A DNA stretch of 64,000 nucleotides from positions 1 to 64,000 of the forward strand of contig CAKUED010000010.1 in NCBI GenBank assembly GCA_934646005.1. The letters are read 5' to 3'. Origin of the DNA: an uncultured Oscillospiraceae bacterium. Lineage in GTDB: Bacteria; Bacillota; Clostridia; Oscillospirales; Oscillospiraceae. This document shows positions 60,645 through 64,000 of the stretch, one piece after another. Every line of letters starts with the position of its first letter. The first letter of the stretch is position 1. The notes beneath the pieces were generated by a model. The model saw only the letters and a list, made by a program, of their open reading frames with translations. It was not told where the DNA came from and searched no databases. The position numbers and the translations under genes were made by a program.

Positions 60645-61319
60645 ATGGAAACTATGGTAAATGTTTTTCTGTTCGGCAAAAAGTATGAAGTTCCCGCCAG
60701 CCTGACCATCATGGAAGCGATGGAATATGCCGGCTATCAGCTCGTGCGCGGCTGCGGCTGCCGCAACGGTTTCTGCGGCGCGTGCGCCACGATCTACCGC
60801 ATCGCGGGCGACCGGGAGCTCAAGGCGTGCCTCGCGTGCTCCACGCGAGTGGAGAACAATATGTATGTGGCGACGCTGCCGTTCTTCCCGCTGGTAAAAG
60901 AGGTCTACGACATTGAAAAGGTCCGCCCGGATGAGCGCATCATGATGCAGCTCTATCCCGAGATTTATTCCTGTGTCGGCTGCAACGCCTGCACCAAGGC
61001 GTGCACGCAGGGGCTGAACGTAATGCAGTACATCGCCTACGCCCAGCGCGGCGAATACGAAAAGTGCGCGGAGGAGTCGTTTGACTGCGTGATGTGCGGC
61101 GTCTGCTCATCGCGCTGCCCGGCAGGCATCTCGCACCCGCAGGTCGCGATGCTCGCCCGCCGTCTCAACGGCAAATATCTCGCCCCGCACTGTGACCACC
61201 TGACCGAGCGTGTGCAGGAAATTCGGGACGGCAAGTTCGAAAAGCTCATTGAGGACCTGATGGGCAAGCCCATCGACGAGATCAAGGAGCTTTACAACCA
61301 CCGCGAGATCGAAAAGTAA
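60645..61319 (+). CDS. Fumarate reductase-like iron-sulfur subunit (soluble type)
   Basis: The product has 224 residues. The N-terminal plant-ferredoxin-like domain has a 2Fe-2S site (GCGCRNGFCGACAT, then CLACS). The C-terminal domain has two ferredoxin motifs, CVGCNACTKAC (103-116 region) and CVMCGVCSSRCP. In FrdB/SdhB one of these is a 3Fe-4S site next to quinone, whereas here both keep four cysteines. No membrane anchor subunits follow. This fits a soluble enzyme fed by an iron-sulfur or CCG protein and not by a quinone. AAGGAG precedes the start. Confidence 0.87.
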   Translation: METMVNVFLFGKKYEVPASLTIMEAMEYAGYQLVRGCGCRNGFCGACATIYRIAGDRELKACLACSTRVENNMYVATLPFFPLVKEVYDIEKVRPDERIMMQLYPEIYSCVGCNACTKACTQGLNVMQYIAYAQRGEYEKCAEESFDCVMCGVCSSRCPAGISHPQVAMLARRLNGKYLAPHCDHLTERVQEIRDGKFEKLIEDLMGKPIDEIKELYNHREIEK

Positions 61320-61331
61320 GGAGGGAACGTC

Positions 61332-62948
61332 ATGTATACTGATCCGAAAATGCTCGAATCCATCCGCAAGGTCGAAGCGGCCCGCGCGGAAAACATCAAG
61401 CTCGATCCCCGCAGAATGACGGCGGAGGAAAAAGACGTTCTGCTCAAAACGTACCATCCCGACTACCGCGAGAATCAGTTCACCGTGCTGGACTTTGGTC
61501 CGAACAAGGGCGAAAAAGTCCCCACAGAGCTGGCGGCGCTGCTCGAGGGCACGTCCCGCATTCTGAATAAAGAGATCGACCTGTCCTGCCCGGACTATGA
61601 CACGGACGTGCTCATCATCGGCGCGGGCGGCGCGGGCTGCTCGGCGGCGATCGAAGCCGACAAGGCGGGCGTCAAGACCATGATCGTGACGAAGCTGCGC
61701 ATGGGCGACGCGAACACGATGATGGCAGAGGGCGGCATTCAGGCGGCGGACAAGCCGAACGATTCTCCCGCCCAGCACTTCCTGGACGCCTACGGCGGCG
61801 GACATTTCGCCGCGCAGAAGGACCTTCTTTACAAGCTCGTCACCGAAGCGCCGGAAGCCATCGAATGGCTCTCCGAACTCGGCGTGGAGTTTGACAAAGC
61901 GCCCGACGGCACGATGATCACCACCCACGGCGGCGGCACGTCCCGCAAGCGGATGCACGCGGCAAAGGACTATTCCGGCGCGGAGATCATGCGCACGCTG
62001 CGCGATGAGGTGCTCAACCGTCAGATCCCCGTGGTGGACTTCACCTCCGCCATCGAGCTTGTGAAGGACGAAAACGGTCACTGCGCGGGTGCGATCCTTA
62101 TGAACATGGAGACGAAGGAGCTGTACGTTGCGCGCGCCAAGACCGTCATTCTTGCCACCGGCGGCGCGGGGCGGCTGCACTATCAGGGCTTCCCGACCTC
62201 GAACCACTACGGCGCGACGGCGGACGGGCTCATCCTCGGCTACCGCGCGGGCGCGAAGCTGCTGTATGCCGATACGCTTCAGTACCATCCCACGGGCGCG
62301 GCGTTCCCGGCGCAGATCTACGGCGCACTGGTGACGGAAAAGGTGCGCTCGGTCGGCGCGATGCTTGTGAACTGTGACGGCGAAGTGTTCATGAACCCGC
62401 TGGAGACGCGCGACGTTGCCGCCGCGTCCATCATCCGCGAGTGCTCCGCCCGCAATAAGGGCATCCAGACGCCGCTTGGCGACGCGGTGTGGCTGGACAC
62501 GCCGATGATCGAGCTGAAAAACAGCGCGGGCACGATCGAAAAGCGTATCCCCGCCATGATGCGGATGTTCGGCAAGCACGGCATCGACATCCGTACCGAG
62601 CCGATCCTCGTCTATCCGACGCTGCACTATCAGAACGGCGGTCTGCACATCACCTCCGACGGGCAGACAGACGTTGAAAACCTGTTCGCCGCCGGCGAGG
62701 TCGTGGGCGGTATCCACGGGCGCAACCGTCTGATGGGCAACAGTCTGCTCGACGTCATCGTCTTTGGGCGCAACGCGGGCGTGCACGCCTCCGAAAAGGC
62801 AAAGAGCGTGACGGTCGGCAAGCTGACGCTCAGCCATCTCGAAGCGTTTGAGGCAGAGCGTGCCGTGAGCGGCAAGGCGGCGGAAAAGCTGTCGCCGCAG
62901 CTCCTGCCGGATTATGCCCGCAGAGAAGAGCCCACCCTGGCAAAGTAA
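61332..62948 (+). CDS. Fumarate reductase-like flavoprotein subunit
   Basis: The product has 538 residues of the SdhA/FrdA family. The Rossmann motif GAGGAG lies at 97-102. At the place of the covalent FAD histidine (SHT in SdhA) it reads ANT with Asn128, so FAD is probably non-covalent. Catalytic positions are kept: HPTG 319-322, Glu336 and Arg339 (TEKVRS), and HGRNRLMGNSLLD near 475. Fumarate reduction to succinate is the likely activity. L-aspartate oxidase is a lesser alternative but nadA and nadC are absent. AAGGAGG precedes the start; the transporter follows 30 bases on. Confidence 0.88.
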   Translation: MYTDPKMLESIRKVEAARAENIKLDPRRMTAEEKDVLLKTYHPDYRENQFTVLDFGPNKGEKVPTELAALLEGTSRILNKEIDLSCPDYDTDVLIIGAGGAGCSAAIEADKAGVKTMIVTKLRMGDANTMMAEGGIQAADKPNDSPAQHFLDAYGGGHFAAQKDLLYKLVTEAPEAIEWLSELGVEFDKAPDGTMITTHGGGTSRKRMHAAKDYSGAEIMRTLRDEVLNRQIPVVDFTSAIELVKDENGHCAGAILMNMETKELYVARAKTVILATGGAGRLHYQGFPTSNHYGATADGLILGYRAGAKLLYADTLQYHPTGAAFPAQIYGALVTEKVRSVGAMLVNCDGEVFMNPLETRDVAAASIIRECSARNKGIQTPLGDAVWLDTPMIELKNSAGTIEKRIPAMMRMFGKHGIDIRTEPILVYPTLHYQNGGLHITSDGQTDVENLFAAGEVVGGIHGRNRLMGNSLLDVIVFGRNAGVHASEKAKSVTVGKLTLSHLEAFEAERAVSGKAAEKLSPQLLPDYARREEPTLAK

Positions 62949-62978
62949 GAATTAGAGAGATTTAAGGGGAAATACGTC

Positions 62979-64000
62979 ATGTCATTTTCAATGAACGCCG
63001 CCAACTTCCTGATGCTGTCGGTCTTTGCGATCGCGGCAGTCGGGTATATTCTGGGGCGCATCACCATCAAGGGGATCAGCCTCGGCACGGCAGGCGTGTT
63101 TGTTATCGCACTCATCTACGGCGCATTTTTCGGATTGCACTTCAACTCCAAGTTCGTGCTCGAGGAGGTCAACTATGCCTCACAGGCGCTGAAGATCGTG
63201 GAAAATCTGGGGCTTGTGTTCTTTGTCACGTCCGTCGGCTTCATCGCCGGTCCGAACTTCTTTAAGAACATGAAGCACAACTTCAAGTCCTATGTGCTGC
63301 TGGGCTTTGTCATCATCTTCTCCGGCGGCATCGCGGCTACGCTCTGCCTGCTCGTTGCCCGCGCGCTGGAGAGCGGCACGCCGGGCTATGACCCGCAGCA
63401 GCTCACCGCCATCGTTACCGGGCTTCTGTCGGGCGCGCTGACGTCCACCCCGGCGTTCTCGGCGACGAAGGAGGCTGTCGCAGCACAGTATCAGGACGCC
63501 GTCACGGTCGGCTACGGTATCGCGTACCTGTTCGGCGTCATCGGTGTGGTGCTGTTCGTGCAGCTCATGCCGCGCATCGTCCATGCCGATATGGCGGAGG
63601 AGGTGCGCAAGATCACCCATGTGGAAACGGGCGATGTGGAGAAGTTCAAGGGAAAGCTCCTGGAGTTTGACGACTTTGGCTTTACGCCGTTCGCGCTTGC
63701 CGCGGTGCTGGGCATTCTGGTCGGGTCAGTCAAGCTGTTCGGCTTCTTCTCGCTCACGACGACGGGCGGCACGCTGCTCATCTCTCTGGTGTTCGGGCAC
63801 TTCGGTCATGTCGGTCGTGCCGACCTGATGCCAAGCAAAAAGGTGCTCGAGACGTTCCGCGAGCTGGGGCTGATGGTCTTTCTGATCGGCGCGGGCGTGT
63901 CCGGCGGCATGAGCTTTGTACGCTACTTTAAGCCGATCTACTTCGTCTACGGCATCGTGATGACGCTGCTGCCGATGATCCTCGGCTATCTCGTGGCGCG
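62979..64000 (+). CDS. AspT/YidE-family exchanger, 5' part (runs off the window)
   Basis: The frame opens MSFSMNAANFLMLSVFAIAA after TTAAGGGGA and stays open to the last base (340 codons). It shows about nine hydrophobic segments, a family-typical SGALTSTPAFSATKEAV block near residue 155, and a repeated GLMVFLIGAGVSGG near 305. The first and second halves are related, as in AspT proteins, which exchange aspartate for alanine or export succinate in some species. At the end of a malate-to-succinate operon, exchange or export of a C4-dicarboxylate is the most likely role. The C-terminal part is outside. Confidence 0.85.
   Translation, partial: MSFSMNAANFLMLSVFAIAAVGYILGRITIKGISLGTAGVFVIALIYGAFFGLHFNSKFVLEEVNYASQALKIVENLGLVFFVTSVGFIAGPNFFKNMKHNFKSYVLLGFVIIFSGGIAATLCLLVARALESGTPGYDPQQLTAIVTGLLSGALTSTPAFSATKEAVAAQYQDAVTVGYGIAYLFGVIGVVLFVQLMPRIVHADMAEEVRKITHVETGDVEKFKGKLLEFDDFGFTPFALAAVLGILVGSVKLFGFFSLTTTGGTLLISLVFGHFGHVGRADLMPSKKVLETFRELGLMVFLIGAGVSGGMSFVRYFKPIYFVYGIVMTLLPMILGYLVA

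Noticed and set aside
61332..62948. L-aspartate oxidase NadB
   Set aside because: No nadA or nadC nearby; an FrdB-like subunit is encoded directly upstream and fumarase heads the operon.

Overview
The window is GC-rich, gene-dense DNA from an anaerobic member of the Firmicutes, most likely a gut Clostridia of the Oscillospiraceae type. That placement is inferred from the gene content (thiamine ECF transport under a TPP riboswitch, CO dehydrogenase/acetyl-CoA synthase, cohesin/dockerin/SLH surface proteins, SpoIID-like and Rrf2 proteins), from the strong AGGAGG ribosome binding sites, and from intergenic palindromic repeats of a kind I associate with that group. No rRNA, tRNA, prophage, insertion sequence or CRISPR array was seen.

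Layout. 1-762 is the 3' part of tuf. 1084-4174 (minus) is a cell-surface O-acylation set (lipoprotein, MBOAT acyltransferase, DHHW protein). 4391-8645 (plus) runs small membrane protein, recD2, comF-like, mreB. 8700-9335 is a repeat array. 9340-12726 (minus) holds a divergent acetate kinase and three co-oriented peptidoglycan-binding/SpoIID-like genes. 12843-15282 is thiamine-related (thiT under a TPP riboswitch, and thiN). 15770-20644 (minus) is the CO dehydrogenase/acetyl-CoA synthase set cooS-cooC-acsB. 20853-23674 (minus) is mscS and ftsH. 23890-29132 (plus) has rlmB, a pseudo-P-type ATPase and an EF-G paralogue. 29200-29990 is a second repeat island. 30034-35540 (minus) has a phosphodiester glycosidase, an Rrf2 regulator, a GT4 glycosyltransferase and a secreted metalloprotease. 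35760-41939 (plus) encodes cohesin-, dockerin- and SLH-bearing surface proteins. 42007-46955 has an MFS transporter and proBAC. 47012-50480 (minus) has a PIG-L deacetylase, an M24-like protein and an AraC regulator. 50702 to the end (plus) has a LysR regulator, malate dehydrogenase, and a very tight operon.

The most striking system is that operon, 51752-64000. Malate dehydrogenase and fumarase convert oxaloacetate to fumarate. They are followed within a few bases per junction by hdrB, hdrC, hdrA, an MvhD-like gene, three Flx/Asr-type iron-sulfur and flavin subunits, a soluble fumarate-reductase-like pair with no membrane anchor, and an AspT-type exchanger. I infer a cytoplasmic, NAD(P)H-linked, probably electron-bifurcating fumarate reductase. 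It would couple succinate formation to ferredoxin reduction, and that ferredoxin could feed the CO dehydrogenase encoded elsewhere in the window.

The second unusual signal is non-coding. A roughly 215-230 nt intergenic element occurs three times (803-1015, 43253-43485 and 49334-49556). It keeps a fixed order of hairpins whose arms differ in sequence between copies but stay complementary, while certain loop and linker sequences are constant. This looks like a structured RNA or a structure-selected mobile repeat. Two further arrays of GTAGGGG hairpins, spaced about 80 bp, lie at 8700-9335 and 29424-29848.
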